Part shown: positions 38,560 to 49,439 of the stretch, piece after piece
Position numbering within the stretch: position 1 is the first letter of the stretch
Layout: each line of letters opens with the position of its first letter
NCBI RefSeq assembly: GCF_900078315.1
Contig: NZ_FKBS01000015.1
Coordinates: 17,775-81,774 of the forward strand
Reading direction: 5' to 3'
Source: Bordetella ansorpii
GTDB taxonomy: Bacteria; Pseudomonadota; Gammaproteobacteria; Burkholderiales; Burkholderiaceae_B
Length of the DNA: 64,000 nt
Program-made: the position numbers and the translations under genes
The notes under the pieces: generated by a model
The model's database searches: none
What the model saw: only the letters and a program-made list of their open reading frames with translations
Told to the model about the DNA's origin: nothing

Positions 38560-39897
38560 ATGTCCACCACCACTACTTCTCCCTCGCCGGCCGCCTGGCC
38601 GCAAGGCGTTTCGGCCACGGGCGACAGCCGCGAGCGCCGCGGCCGTCCCGATTGGACCGACGCCGTTTTCTTCCTGCTGCTGGCCGTTGGCGCGGGCTTC
38701 GCGATCAACCGCTTCGGCCATGCCATGGATTACTACGAAACGGTGATCCTGTGCGGCCTGGTGCCCGCGCTGACCTGGCTCGGCTGGCTGTGGCGGCCGC
38801 TGCGTGGCCTGATGATCGCCTGTGCGCTGGCGGCCGGCCTGGCGCTGATGCTCTACCAGAACGACCTGGCGCGCGCCGAGCACGTGTTCTTCCTGAAGTA
38901 CCTGTTCTCGTCGCAGTCCGCCGTGCTGTGGATGTGCGCGCTCTTCATGCTGGCCACCGTGTGCTACTGGGGCGGCATCGTCAGCCCCACCAGCGCCTGG
39001 CTGGGCACTGCGCTGACCTGGGGCGCCGTCTTCGCCGGCCTGACCGGCCTGCTGGTGCGCTGGCGCGAAAGCCATCTGATGGGCCCCGACCTGGGCCACA
39101 TTCCGGTCAGCAACCTGTACGAAGTGTTCGTGCTGTTCTCGCTGATCACGGCGCTGTTCTACCTGTACTACGAACGCAAGTACGCCACGCGCGCCCTCGG
39201 CGGCTTCGTGCTGCTGGTCATCTCGTCGGCCATCGTGTTCCTGCTTTGGTACTCGTTCACGCGTGACGCCGGCCAGATCCAGCCGCTGGTGCCGGCCCTG
39301 AAAAGCTGGTGGATGAAGCTGCACGTGCCGGCCAACTTCATCGGCTACGGCACCTTCTCGCTGGCCGCCATGGTGGGCTTCGCCTATCTGATCAAGCAGC
39401 ATGGCGAAACGGCGTCGTGGGCCAAGCTGGCGCCGCTGTTCGTGCTGGGGGTGCTCTTGTGCGCCGAGCCCATGGTGTTCCGCACCGATGGCCTGTCGGC
39501 CACCTGGATGATCTACGGGGGCGTGGGCGTGGTCATCACCGGCCTGATCCTGGCCGCGCGGCGTCCCATTGCCCGCGCGCTGCCATCGCTCGAAGTGCTG
39601 GACGACATCATGTATCGCGCCATCGCGGTGGGCTTCGCCTTCTTCACCGTGGCCACCGTGCTGGGCGCCCTGTGGGCCGCCGATGCCTGGGGCGCCTACT
39701 GGCAATGGGATCCCAAGGAAACCTGGGCCCTGATCGTCTGGCTGAATTACGCCGCCTGGCTGCACATGCGCCTGATCAAGGGCCTGCGCGGCAGCATGGC
39801 CGCGTACTGGGCCCTGGTGGGGCTGCTGATCACCGGCTTCGCCTTCCTGGGGGTGAACATGTTCCTGTCGGGCCTGCACTCGTACGGCGAGCTGTAG
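38560..39897 (+). CDS. ccsA: System II cytochrome c synthase subunit CcsA (ResC)
   Basis: 445 residues, multi-pass membrane protein. The tryptophan-rich haem-binding WWD motif is WGAYWQWDPKETWAL (377-391), with conserved histidines in the flanking periplasmic loops (e.g. MKLHVPANFIGYG). With CcsB it forms the haem channel and synthase. A terminator follows 40 bases later. Confidence 0.95.
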   Translation: MSTTTTSPSPAAWPQGVSATGDSRERRGRPDWTDAVFFLLLAVGAGFAINRFGHAMDYYETVILCGLVPALTWLGWLWRPLRGLMIACALAAGLALMLYQNDLARAEHVFFLKYLFSSQSAVLWMCALFMLATVCYWGGIVSPTSAWLGTALTWGAVFAGLTGLLVRWRESHLMGPDLGHIPVSNLYEVFVLFSLITALFYLYYERKYATRALGGFVLLVISSAIVFLLWYSFTRDAGQIQPLVPALKSWWMKLHVPANFIGYGTFSLAAMVGFAYLIKQHGETASWAKLAPLFVLGVLLCAEPMVFRTDGLSATWMIYGGVGVVITGLILAARRPIARALPSLEVLDDIMYRAIAVGFAFFTVATVLGALWAADAWGAYWQWDPKETWALIVWLNYAAWLHMRLIKGLRGSMAAYWALVGLLITGFAFLGVNMFLSGLHSYGEL

Positions 39898-39935
39898 GCG
39901 CGGGGCTGCCTGCCGGACAGGCGAAATTCAATGCG

Positions 39936-39968
39936 AGCGGGGCGGCGCAGGTGCCGCCCCGCTTTGTT
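39936..39968 (+). terminator. Rho-independent terminator after ccsA
   Basis: AGCGGGGCGGC (39936-39946) pairs with GCCGCCCCGCT (39953-39963), loop GCAGGT, followed by TTGTTGTT. Confidence 0.85.
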
Positions 39969-40022
39969 GTTGCCTGGGCAACGCCGTGACCGCATTTCGT
40001 GAGGTGCGAAGGTCGCCAGGCG

Positions 40023-40328
40023 TCAGCGCGCGAATGCGCGACGCAACCGTTCGGCCTCTGCCTTGTTCAGCCGCTGCGCTTCCTTCTCTGCATAATGCGC
40101 TTCACCCGGTTCGTACGAGCCCTTGAAGATGCAGCTGCGCCGGTTCTTGCGGCAATTGGCTTTTTCCTGCGCGGCTTTCGCGTCGTCGGCCTTGCTGGCT
40201 TCGCTGCTGGACGGGGTATCGCCGTCCTTCTCAGACGATGCGTCCTTGCCGGTGGTCGAGCAGCCGGCGATGGCCACGGCCACGACCAGCATTGCGCCGC
40301 ATCGGTTCAACAGTTGGATCGCAGACAA
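40023..40328 (-). CDS. Small hypothetical lipoprotein
   Basis: 101 residues from a TTG at 40328, chosen because GGAAAG precedes it and because an ATG at codon 13 would leave a signal peptide without a charged n-region. Lipobox AIAGC puts the lipidated cysteine at residue 23. The mature part is hydrophilic: a Ser/Asp/Lys-rich linker, two cysteines in CRKNRRSCIFKG, then a charged helix rich in Glu and Arg. No family recognised. Converges with ccsA. Confidence 0.7.
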   Translation of the reverse strand: MSAIQLLNRCGAMLVVAVAIAGCSTTGKDASSEKDGDTPSSSEASKADDAKAAQEKANCRKNRRSCIFKGSYEPGEAHYAEKEAQRLNKAEAERLRRAFAR

Positions 40329-40485
40329 GTTCTTTCCGCCGTACAGGCATGCCCAGGTCGTTCTTTATAGCAAACCTGGCCAGGGGCGGTGCTGCTTACG
40401 CTGGGGACGGCGACTGCGGCGAATGCCGTCCTTATTCTCCGCATAATTTGCGGGAAATAGATCGGCTGAATCATCGTCAGCGGAT

Positions 40486-40521
40486 AAAAAATCCGATCAG
40501 GCGGCAAGCCGCGTGATCGGA
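40486..40521 (-). terminator. Rho-independent terminator of lysA
   Basis: Read on the minus strand: TCCGATCA and GCGGC arms (40521-40508) pair with GCCGC and TGATCGGA (40505-40492), followed by six T (40491-40486). Confidence 0.85.
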
Positions 40522-40563
40522 CTGTTTTCCTTGGCGCACCCACCCAGGCGCCAGGGCTGGCGA

Positions 40564-41855
<1,292 letters not shown>

Positions 41856-41859
<4 letters not shown>

Positions 41860-42065
41860 TGGGAGGTGCTGTTGGAAGGAAGCTGGGGGGTGCTGCTGCC
41901 GGGCCGATTCGTGGAGGAGGCCTGCTGGTTGCCTCTGCCGGCGCCTTTGGCGTCATCTCCGGGCATGTACAGCGGCCCCTTGAAACCGCAAGCGGCCAGC
42001 ATGCTGGCGGCTGCCAGCGTGGCTACAATGCGTAGAGCCTTGCGGCTGCATGCCAGTGGGGACAC
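41856..42065 (-). CDS. lptM: LptM-like small lipoprotein (YifL family)
   Basis: 69 residues from a GTG at 42065 with GGAG six bases upstream; no ATG is available. Signal peptide with n-region CSRK and lipobox MLAAC, Cys26, followed by the family signature CGFKGPLYMP and a disordered Ser/Asn/Pro tail. In E. coli LptM helps the outer-membrane LPS translocon LptDE form correct disulfides. The link to lysA is conserved widely. Only 31 bases separate it from the divergent cyaY. Confidence 0.88.
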
Positions 42066-42096
42066 AGAAGACTCCGTAAATCGTGCAGATGGAATT

Positions 42097-42426
42097 ATGA
42101 CCGAAACCGAATTTCTTGCGTTGATCGACCAGGTGCTGGACAGCATCGAGAGCCAGTCCGACGACTGGGCCGCTACGCTCGACATCGATGTCGAAGCCAG
42201 CCGCAGCGGCAATGTCCTGACCCTGGTGTTCGAGGACGGCACGCATGTCGTCATCAACTCGCAGGCCGCCATGCAGGAACTGTGGGTGGCCGCGCGCACC
42301 GGCGGCTTCCATTATCGCTACGATGGCCAGCAGTGGAATGACACCCGTGGCGGCCCGGCGCTGCCCGAGGCCTTGTCGCAGATCTGTTCCCTGGCCGCGG
42401 GCCAGCCTGTGACGGTCCGCGTGTAA
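42097..42426 (+). CDS. cyaY: Frataxin-like protein CyaY
   Basis: 109 residues of the frataxin fold: N-terminal acidic helix (TEFLALIDQVLDSIESQSDD) and the beta-sheet segment GGFHYRYDGQQWNDTRGG. CyaY binds iron and IscS and modulates iron-sulfur cluster assembly. ATG 42097 within a short gap shared with lptM, so its promoter must reach into lptM. Confidence 0.95.
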   Translation: MTETEFLALIDQVLDSIESQSDDWAATLDIDVEASRSGNVLTLVFEDGTHVVINSQAAMQELWVAARTGGFHYRYDGQQWNDTRGGPALPEALSQICSLAAGQPVTVRV

Positions 42427-42461
42427 ACGGGCGCCTGTAAGCCGGGCGCGCGTCTGACATG

Positions 42462-42489
42462 CGGGCCGCCCATCAGGGCGGCCCGTTTT
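42462..42489 (+). terminator. Rho-independent terminator after cyaY
   Basis: CGGGCCGCCC (42462-42471), ATCA loop, GGGCGGCCCG (42476-42485), TTTT. Perfect ten-pair stem between converging cyaY and mrcA. Confidence 0.85.
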
Positions 42490-42491
42490 GT

Positions 42492-44939
42492 CTAGAAGGG
42501 AATGTTCTGCGACCAGGTCTGGCCGCCGCGCGCGCCGGGGGCGGCGCGGATCTCGCTGTCGTCGCGCAGGCCGTTCAGGAAGTCGCCCAGCGAGTCGCCT
42601 TGCTGCGCGGCAGGGGCGGAGACCAGGCCCAGCGACGCCACGGCCTGGCCCGGCGGATACTCGGAGAAGTAGTATTCGCCGCCGTCCACCAGCAGGCCTT
42701 CCGGACGCGGGCGCTGCTTTTCTTCGGGTACGCCCTTGAGCATTTCCTGCATGTATTCCAGCCAGATCGGCATGGCCACGCCGCCGCCGGTTTCACGCGA
42801 ACCCAGCGAGCGCGGCTGGTCGTAGCCCAGCCAGGCGGTGCCCACCAGCGCCGGCGTGTAGCCCGAGAACCAGGCGTCGACGGATTCGTTGGTGGTGCCG
42901 GTCTTGCCGGCCACGTCGCTGCGCTTGAGCGTGGCGCGCGCGCGCGCCGCGGTGCCGCTGGTGGCGACCCCGCGCAGCATGTCGTCGGCGACGAAGGCCG
43001 TGCGCGGATCGATGGCGCGGATCGACTGGTCGCCCGCCGTGACCGGCTTGGACTGCATCAGCACCTTGCCCGAGCTGTCGGTGACGCGGTCGATGAGGTA
43101 GGGCGTGACGCGGTAGCCGCCGTTGGCGAACACGGCGTAGGCGCCGGCCAGTTGCAGCGGCGTCACCGAGCCCGCGCCCAGCGCCAGCGGCAGCACGGCC
43201 GGCTGGCGGTTCTTGTCGAAGCCGAAGCGGGTCAGGTACTCCTGCGCGTACTGCGGGCCGATGGCCTGCAGGATACGGATGGACACCATGTTCTTGGACT
43301 TGTACAGGCCCTGCCGCATCGTCAGCATGGGCTCGTACTGGTTGCCGTAGTTTTTCGGGTGCCAGGGTTTGGAGCCCGTTTGCGCAGCCGTCAGTTCGAA
43401 CGGCTGGTCGGAGATCTGCGTCGCCGGCGTCAGGCCGCGTTCGAGCGAGGCGGCATAGATGAAGGGCTTGATGTTCGAGCCGGGCTGGCGCCAGGCCTGC
43501 GTGACGCGGTTGAAGTTGCCGCGGAAGAAGTCGAAGCCGCCCACCAGCGCGCGGATCGCGCCGTCCTGCGGCACCATCGACACGAAGGCCGCCTGCACGC
43601 CCGGGAAGTTGATGACTTCCCAGTCGCCGTCGTACTTGTGGATGTAGACCACCGAGCCGCGCTTGATGCGCACGTTCGGCTTGGCCTTGTCGCCCAGCGC
43701 GCGCGCCACCACGGACAAGGCCTTCTTGCCGTTGATGGTGATGATCTCGCGCGAGCTGCGCGCGACCTTGATCTCGGTCGGGCTGGCGGACAGCACCACG
43801 GCGGTCAGCAGGTCGCCGCTGTCGGCGTACTTGTCGTAGACGCCGTCCAGGAATTCGTCCAGCGTGGCGGGGTTGTTCTCGACGCCCTCAGGCATGTCGA
43901 GCTGGTCTTCGGGGCCGGGGTAGGGCGCGCGGCGCGTGTATTCCAGCACGCCGTCGCGCACCGCGTTGTAGGCCACTTCCTGGTCCTTGGACACCACCGT
44001 CGTGTAGATGTTGATGCCGCGCGAATACAGGTTGTCCTGGTACACGTTGTACAGCAGTTGGCGCGCCAGCTCGGCCACGTACTCGCCGTGGATGCCGTAC
44101 ACGCCGCCGGCCGAGGCTTCCATCGACTTGAACACCAGTTGCTGCGCGGTGGCGGTCTTGTACTCGGGTTCGGTCAGGTAGCCCAGCGAGTACATGCGGT
44201 TCAGCACGTAGCGCTGGCGCAGTTCGGCGCGCGGGCGGTTCGACAGCGGATTGAAGCGCGACGGCGCCTTGGGGATGCCGGCAAGCATGGCGGCTTCGGC
44301 CGGCGTGACCTCGGACAGCGGCTTGCCGAAATACGTGCGCGACGCGGCGGCGAAGCCATAGGCGCGATGACCCAGGTAGATCTGGTTCATGTACAGCTCG
44401 AGGATCTGGTCCTTGGTGAGCTGCGATTCGATCTTGAAGGTGAGCAGCAGTTCGTAGAACTTGCGCGAATAGGTCTTCTCGGACGACAGGTAGAAGTTGC
44501 GCGCCACCTGCATGGTGATGGTGCTGGCGCCCTGCGATTTCGAGCCGCTCATCAGGTTGGTCAGGCCCGCGCGCGCCACGCCGGCCCAATCCACGCCGCC
44601 GTGCTGGTAGAAGCGGTCGTCTTCCGCGGCCAGCACGGCCGACTTCATCACGTCCGGGATTTCATTGAAGCGCAGCACGTTGCGGCGTTCTTCGCCGAAC
44701 TCGCCGATCAGAACCTTGTCTGCCGTATAGACGCGCAGCGGCACGCGAGGCCGGTAGTCGGTCATCGCGTGCAGGTCGGGCAGGTTGGGCCAGGCCAGCG
44801 CCAAGGCCATGCCGGCCAGCAATGCGCCGCACAGCCCCAGGCCGCCCAACAAAATGCCGGTCTTGACGAAGAACCGCAAAATCGGCGAGCCGCCGGAGGC
44901 GGGCTGGTCCTGCTTCGAAGAATTCTGGCGCTTGCTCAT
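42492..44939 (-). CDS. mrcA: Penicillin-binding protein 1A
   Basis: 815-residue class A PBP. N-terminal membrane anchor (about 25-50), glycosyltransferase domain with catalytic Glu106 in AAEDDRFYQHGG, an OB-like middle domain, and a transpeptidase domain with nucleophile Ser488 (SNIK), SKN and KTGT motifs. It polymerises and crosslinks peptidoglycan in the periplasm. Divergent from aroK. Confidence 0.97.
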   Translation of the reverse strand: MSKRQNSSKQDQPASGGSPILRFFVKTGILLGGLGLCGALLAGMALALAWPNLPDLHAMTDYRPRVPLRVYTADKVLIGEFGEERRNVLRFNEIPDVMKSAVLAAEDDRFYQHGGVDWAGVARAGLTNLMSGSKSQGASTITMQVARNFYLSSEKTYSRKFYELLLTFKIESQLTKDQILELYMNQIYLGHRAYGFAAASRTYFGKPLSEVTPAEAAMLAGIPKAPSRFNPLSNRPRAELRQRYVLNRMYSLGYLTEPEYKTATAQQLVFKSMEASAGGVYGIHGEYVAELARQLLYNVYQDNLYSRGINIYTTVVSKDQEVAYNAVRDGVLEYTRRAPYPGPEDQLDMPEGVENNPATLDEFLDGVYDKYADSGDLLTAVVLSASPTEIKVARSSREIITINGKKALSVVARALGDKAKPNVRIKRGSVVYIHKYDGDWEVINFPGVQAAFVSMVPQDGAIRALVGGFDFFRGNFNRVTQAWRQPGSNIKPFIYAASLERGLTPATQISDQPFELTAAQTGSKPWHPKNYGNQYEPMLTMRQGLYKSKNMVSIRILQAIGPQYAQEYLTRFGFDKNRQPAVLPLALGAGSVTPLQLAGAYAVFANGGYRVTPYLIDRVTDSSGKVLMQSKPVTAGDQSIRAIDPRTAFVADDMLRGVATSGTAARARATLKRSDVAGKTGTTNESVDAWFSGYTPALVGTAWLGYDQPRSLGSRETGGGVAMPIWLEYMQEMLKGVPEEKQRPRPEGLLVDGGEYYFSEYPPGQAVASLGLVSAPAAQQGDSLGDFLNGLRDDSEIRAAPGARGGQTWSQNIPF

Positions 44940-45053
44940 CGCGGCGATTTTACGGTGAACTCCGGGTGTGGCTCAGGCCCGCGACCCGGTTTCTGTAACA
45001 AAATAGTTCCGGTGTGGTAAGCGGGCAACTGGCGGCAATGGGATAATGCCGGC

Positions 45054-45686
45054 ATGAATGTTTTTGCGAATCCTTGCGCGCCCCTGGACGCCGCCGCCAC
45101 CGACGCCGAGTGCGCCGGTGCGCGCGCGCTGCCCTGCGGCGAGCCGCTCGCCAGTCTGCCGTACGATCTGCCCATCTTCCTGGTGGGCATGATGGGCGCC
45201 GGCAAGACCACCATCGGGCGTGGATTGGCACGCGCGCTGGGCCGCGAATTCGTCGACCTGGATCATGAACTGGAGGCACGTTGCGGCGTGCGCGTGCCGG
45301 TTATCTTCGAAATCGAGGGCGAGGCGGGTTTTCGCCGCCGCGAGGCGAGCGCGCTGCAAGAGTGTACCCAACGCCGGGCGATCGTACTCGCCACGGGTGG
45401 CGGCGCCATCCTGGCCGAAGAAAACCGCAGGCTGCTGCGCGAACGCGGCGTGGTGCTCTATCTGCGCGCAAGCGTGGATGAACTGTACCGCCGTACCTGC
45501 CGCGACCGCAATCGTCCGCTGCTGGCCACCGCCGATCCCCGCGGCACCCTGCGCCAGCTGCTCACACTGCGCGAACCCCTGTATCACGAAGTGGCGCACC
45601 TGGTGGTCGAAACCGGCTGCACGCCGGTGTCCTCCCTGGTGAAGTCGCTGATTCCCAAGCTGCAAGCCTACGAGGCACAACAATGA
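45054..45686 (+). CDS. aroK: Shikimate kinase
   Basis: 210 residues. Walker A GMMGAGKTTIGR (about 45-56), shikimate-binding DLDHELEARCG and FRRREASAL, and the lid arginines RDRNRPLL. It phosphorylates shikimate for aromatic amino acid synthesis. About 40 extra residues precede the usual kinase start. Overlaps aroB by four bases. Confidence 0.96.
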   Translation: MNVFANPCAPLDAAATDAECAGARALPCGEPLASLPYDLPIFLVGMMGAGKTTIGRGLARALGREFVDLDHELEARCGVRVPVIFEIEGEAGFRRREASALQECTQRRAIVLATGGGAILAEENRRLLRERGVVLYLRASVDELYRRTCRDRNRPLLATADPRGTLRQLLTLREPLYHEVAHLVVETGCTPVSSLVKSLIPKLQAYEAQQ

Positions 45687-46762
45687 CCGTGGTCGTCGAC
45701 GTCGACACCCCTGGCGGACGCTATCCCATCCACATCGGCGCCGGCCGGCTCGACATGCTGGACGCCAGCGTTCCTGCCGACGCCACGTCCATCGTCGTCG
45801 TCACCAACCCCACGGTCGGTGCCCTGTACGCCGAGCGCGCCCTGGCGGCCCTGCAGCGCACGGGCAAGCGTGTGCTGCGCATCGACCTGCCCGACGGCGA
45901 GGTCTACAAGGACTGGCAGACGCTCAACCTCATCTTCGACGGCCTGCTCGAGAACCGCTGCGATCGCCGCGCCCTGCTGGTGGCGCTGGGCGGGGGCGTG
46001 ATCGGCGACATGGTCGGCTTCGCGGCGTCCGTCTACATGCGCGGCGTGCGTTTCCTGCAGGTGCCCACCACGCTCTTGGCCCAGGTCGATTCCTCGGTGG
46101 GGGGCAAGACGGCCGTCAACCACCCGCTGGGCAAGAACATGATCGGAGCATTCCACCAGCCCGTCGCCGTCGAGATCGACACTGACGTGCTGCGCACGCT
46201 GCCCGACCGAGAAATCTCCGCCGGCCTGGCCGAAGTCATCAAGTACGGCCTGATCCTCGACCCCGAATTCTGGAACTGGTGCGAAGCCAATGCCTCCGCA
46301 TTGCGCGCCTTGCAGCCCGAGGCCGTGTCGCACGCCATCCGCCGCTCGTGCGAGCTGAAGGCGCGGGTGGTGGGCAAGGACGAGCGCGAGTCCGGGCTGC
46401 GCGCCATCCTCAACCTGGGCCACACCTTCGGGCACGCCATCGAGTCCGGCATGGGCTATGGCGAATGGCTGCATGGCGAGGCCGTGGGCTGCGGCATGGT
46501 GCAGGCCGCCGAGCTCTCGGCGCGCGTGACCGGCTTTCCCGCGGCCGACGTGCAGCGCGTGCGCACGCTGGTGGCCGGCATCGGCTGTCCGGTGGTGGCG
46601 CCCGACCTGGGCGATGACCGCTGGCTGGCGCTGATGCAGGTCGACAAGAAGACCGAAGGCGGCGAGATCAAGTTCGTGCTGATGCCGCGCATCGGCGAAG
46701 CCTGCACCCGTACCGCGCCCGAAGAGGCCGTGCGCGACGTGTTGCGGCACACGGTGGCTTGA
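45683..46762 (+). CDS. aroB: 3-dehydroquinate synthase
   Basis: 359 residues, NAD- and metal-dependent cyclisation of DAHP to dehydroquinate. Motifs: GGGVIGDMVGFAAS (NAD), TTLLAQVDSSVGGKTAVNH, EVIKYGLI and NLGHTFGHAIE with the metal histidines. Translationally coupled to aroK (ATGA). Confidence 0.97.
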   Translation: MTVVVDVDTPGGRYPIHIGAGRLDMLDASVPADATSIVVVTNPTVGALYAERALAALQRTGKRVLRIDLPDGEVYKDWQTLNLIFDGLLENRCDRRALLVALGGGVIGDMVGFAASVYMRGVRFLQVPTTLLAQVDSSVGGKTAVNHPLGKNMIGAFHQPVAVEIDTDVLRTLPDREISAGLAEVIKYGLILDPEFWNWCEANASALRALQPEAVSHAIRRSCELKARVVGKDERESGLRAILNLGHTFGHAIESGMGYGEWLHGEAVGCGMVQAAELSARVTGFPAADVQRVRTLVAGIGCPVVAPDLGDDRWLALMQVDKKTEGGEIKFVLMPRIGEACTRTAPEEAVRDVLRHTVA

Positions 46763-46871
46763 TCCCCCGGGGCCGCCCCAGTGATGAACTTCTCCACGGG
46801 GTGGCGGCGCGCGGCGCAAGCAGGCACCATGCATGCTTTGAGGGCATCATGAATCGGGAGTCGGATCGTCG

Positions 46872-47999
46872 ATGACAACACTGGCCGTCTACGCTTGTCA
46901 CCCCAATCAATCGCGTGGCCGGGCGCACGATGAGACGCCCGCCAGCAACCGTACCGAGTTCCAGCGAGACCGCGATCGCATCGTGCATTGCACGGCGTTC
47001 CGCCGGCTCGAATACAAGACCCAGGTCTTCGTCAATCACGAAGGCGACCTGTTCCGCACCCGCCTCACGCATAGCCTGGAAGTCGCGCAGATCGCGCGCA
47101 CGCTGGCGCGCAGCCTGGGCTTGTCCGAAGACCTGATCGAAGCCATCGCGTTGGCCCATGACCTGGGCCACACGCCCTTCGGCCACGCCGGCCAGGATGA
47201 ACTGAACGCCTGCATGCGCGAACTGGCGCCTGCGGCCGGCGGCTTCGAGCACAACCTGCAAAGCCTGCGCGTGGTCGACGAACTGGAAGAACGCTACGCC
47301 GACTTCAACGGCCTGAACCTGTGTTTCGAAACGCGCGAGGGCATCCTCAAGCATTGTTCCGCGGCGCATGCGCGTCAGTTGGGCGACGTCGGGCTGCGCT
47401 TCCTCGAGCGCACGCAGCCTTCGCTCGAAGCCCAGGTCGCCAACCTGGCCGACGAGGTGGCCTACAACAACCACGACATCGACGATGGCCTGCGTTCGGG
47501 CCTGATCACGATCGAGCAATTGCAGCAAATTCGCATTTTCGCGAGGCATTACGCCGAGGTGATGCAGCGCTATCCGCAATTGGCATCGCGCCGCGCCGTG
47601 GCGGAAACCATCCGGCGCATGATCAATACGTTGATTGCCGACTTGACTGCAACCACCCTGTCAATGATCCGCGAGCACGCGCCGGACTGCGTCGATGCGG
47701 TCCGCCAGGCGCCGCCGCTGGCCGGATTTTCAACGGCCGTGCGCGAAGAGGCCGACGAACTCAAGCAGTTTCTTTTCCGCAACCTGTATCGTCATTATCA
47801 GGTGGTGCGCATGACCTCCAAGGCGCGGGGCATCGTGCGTGAGCTTTATGCCGCATTTTTGCAGGATCCTCGCCTGCTGCCGCCCGATTATCGACGCGAC
47901 GACGATACGGCGCAGGCACGGGCGATCGCCGATTACATCGCCGGCATGACCGATCGTTATGCCATTCGCGAACATCGCCGTTTGTTCGAAATGAGCTGA
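46872..47999 (+). CDS. dgt: dGTP triphosphohydrolase-like HD protein
   Basis: 375 residues of the deoxyguanosinetriphosphate triphosphohydrolase-like family. HD metal site: [15 protein letters not shown], then [14 protein letters not shown], and a later Asp in [16 protein letters not shown]. Hydrolyses dNTPs to nucleoside and triphosphate. 109 bases after aroB; likely same transcript, as often in betaproteobacteria. Confidence 0.92.
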   Translation: MTTLAVYACHPNQSRGRAHDETPASNRTEFQRDRDRIVHCTAFRRLEYKTQVFVNHEGDLFRTRLTHSLEVAQIARTLARSLGLSEDLIEAIALAHDLGHTPFGHAGQDELNACMRELAPAAGGFEHNLQSLRVVDELEERYADFNGLNLCFETREGILKHCSAAHARQLGDVGLRFLERTQPSLEAQVANLADEVAYNNHDIDDGLRSGLITIEQLQQIRIFARHYAEVMQRYPQLASRRAVAETIRRMINTLIADLTATTLSMIREHAPDCVDAVRQAPPLAGFSTAVREEADELKQFLFRNLYRHYQVVRMTSKARGIVRELYAAFLQDPRLLPPDYRRDDDTAQARAIADYIAGMTDRYAIREHRRLFEMS

Positions 48000-48246
48000 T
48001 TGACGAGTCTTGACAGAGATATCCCCCAAACGGGGGATGCGGGCGTAAGACCAAGCGAATAAGATTACCTTGCACATTCGCCGTGCTTGCCCGCCCGCCG
48101 GGATGCCAAATGGGGCACCATGACATCTCTGGCCGGGCGGGGCCTTTTCTCCCCCCCGATATTTCCACCAGATAATCGCTAAGTGATTACTCGCTTATGC
48201 GCGACTATCGCGGTTCGCCTGCAATGCGGTGTATCGCGCCTTTTAT
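48000..48246 (+). other. Gap between dgt and the LuxR-type gene (converging)
   Basis: About 250 bases, no credible coding frame. It holds a perfect inverted repeat ATCCCCC/GGGGGAT (48021-48038, AAAC loop) without a T run, and a short GGCC/GGCC hairpin followed by TTTT (48131-48148) that might be a weak terminator for dgt. Confidence 0.5.
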
Positions 48247-49314
48247 TCAGGCGGGCCCTTGCAACAGCGAGGCCAGGCGCAACAACTCTGCCTGGCGATG
48301 TGTTCCCGTCTTGTGCAGCATCGACTTGGTCTGCGTGCGCGCCGTTTCCATGGCGATGCCGAGCGTGTCGGCGGCTTGCGTGAGCGTCTGCCCCACCATC
48401 AGGCAGTCCAGCAAGCGGCATTCGGCCTGGCTGAAATGGAACAGGTCTTTCAAGACGTCATGCGGCACGGGGGTGCGCAGGCGATCCGGATGAATCACCA
48501 CCAGCGCGATGGGGCCATCGGGCAGGCCATGCGCGTGCGCCGAGGGCGCCGGCAGCGCTACCGCGTAGCCTCCTTCGTCGGGCAGTCGATGGCCAGCCGC
48601 GCGCGCGGCGCCCAACTTGCCGGTGGCCGTGGCCAGCAGGCGGCGCCATTCCGCGCTGTTGCGCAGTTTGCCGGCATGCCGGGCATGCCACTGCTGGGCC
48701 GTGCGGTTGCCGGACAACAGCCGGCCGCCTGCGTCCAGCAACAGGATGGGGGTGGAAAAGGCTTCCAGCGCCGCCAGGCTCCAGGCCACCTGACGTTCCA
48801 GCGAACGCAGCTTCAGGCGCAATTCGATGGCGCGTTGCAGATGCGGCACCAGGCGCTTGAGCGTTTCTTCGTGCTGGACATCGAAATATCCGCGTTCGCG
48901 CTCGCGCTGGAACGACACGATGTGATCCGTGCCTTGCTGGCGCAAGGGAAACGCCATCATCAGCGACCCTACGCCGTGCCGGCGCAGGAAATCGTTGTAG
49001 AAGGGCGTATCGCGCATCGACGTGGTGGCGTCGCGCTGGTCCAGGAACGATCCGCCAGCGGAAATGCGGTGCGAAACCGCATTGATGATGTCCTGCTCAT
49101 GGTAATGCGCTTCGTATTCGGCGACCATGGACGGGTCATTACCCTCGACCTCGCCCACGATAATGCGGCCCGTATCCTGATGGCGCGCCAAAAAAGCGCC
49201 GCGGTCGGTATCCAGCGCATGGGCGGCCAAATGCAGGGCTTCCTGCCAGCGGGAGGCATTCGTCACGCCCTCGTACAAGGCGCCGGCGATGCGTAACTCG
49301 TGTTCGGGATCCAT
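48247..49314 (-). CDS. LuxR-family transcriptional regulator
   Basis: 355 residues. The last 65 form a GerE-type helix-turn-helix (FSQAECRLLDCLMVGQTLTQ then AADTLGIAMETARTQTKSML). The N-terminal 270 residues look like a GAF/PAS-type sensor but are not an autoinducer domain or a response receiver. Start at ATG 49314 without a clear ribosome site; the frame is open further left by chance. Target and signal unknown. Confidence 0.82.
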   Translation of the reverse strand: MDPEHELRIAGALYEGVTNASRWQEALHLAAHALDTDRGAFLARHQDTGRIIVGEVEGNDPSMVAEYEAHYHEQDIINAVSHRISAGGSFLDQRDATTSMRDTPFYNDFLRRHGVGSLMMAFPLRQQGTDHIVSFQRERERGYFDVQHEETLKRLVPHLQRAIELRLKLRSLERQVAWSLAALEAFSTPILLLDAGGRLLSGNRTAQQWHARHAGKLRNSAEWRRLLATATGKLGAARAAGHRLPDEGGYAVALPAPSAHAHGLPDGPIALVVIHPDRLRTPVPHDVLKDLFHFSQAECRLLDCLMVGQTLTQAADTLGIAMETARTQTKSMLHKTGTHRQAELLRLASLLQGPA

Positions 49315-49412
49315 AGGGGATCGAGGGCTAGCGGAACGGGGCGCGTCTTGTGAGCGCGCTGGATTCCCGATGTTATACCACCGCTCAATTTCTGCCTTAT
49401 GGCGCAAATTCA

Positions 49413-49424
49413 GGACATTTGTCC
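49413..49424. promoter_or_regulatory. Short palindrome upstream of the LuxR-type gene
   Basis: GGACATTTGTCC, five-base arms around TT, about 100 bases ahead of the regulator start. Possible operator; one occurrence only. Confidence 0.2.
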
Positions 49425-49439
49425 CGCACGAATGGCCCG

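Noticed and set aside
42459..45020. 853-codon plus-strand frame
   Set aside because: Antisense to mrcA, whose catalytic motifs are all intact; composition is not protein-like.
48010..48038. TTGACA near an inverted repeat after dgt
   Set aside because: No -10 at the right distance (GGGGAT), and it lies between converging genes.
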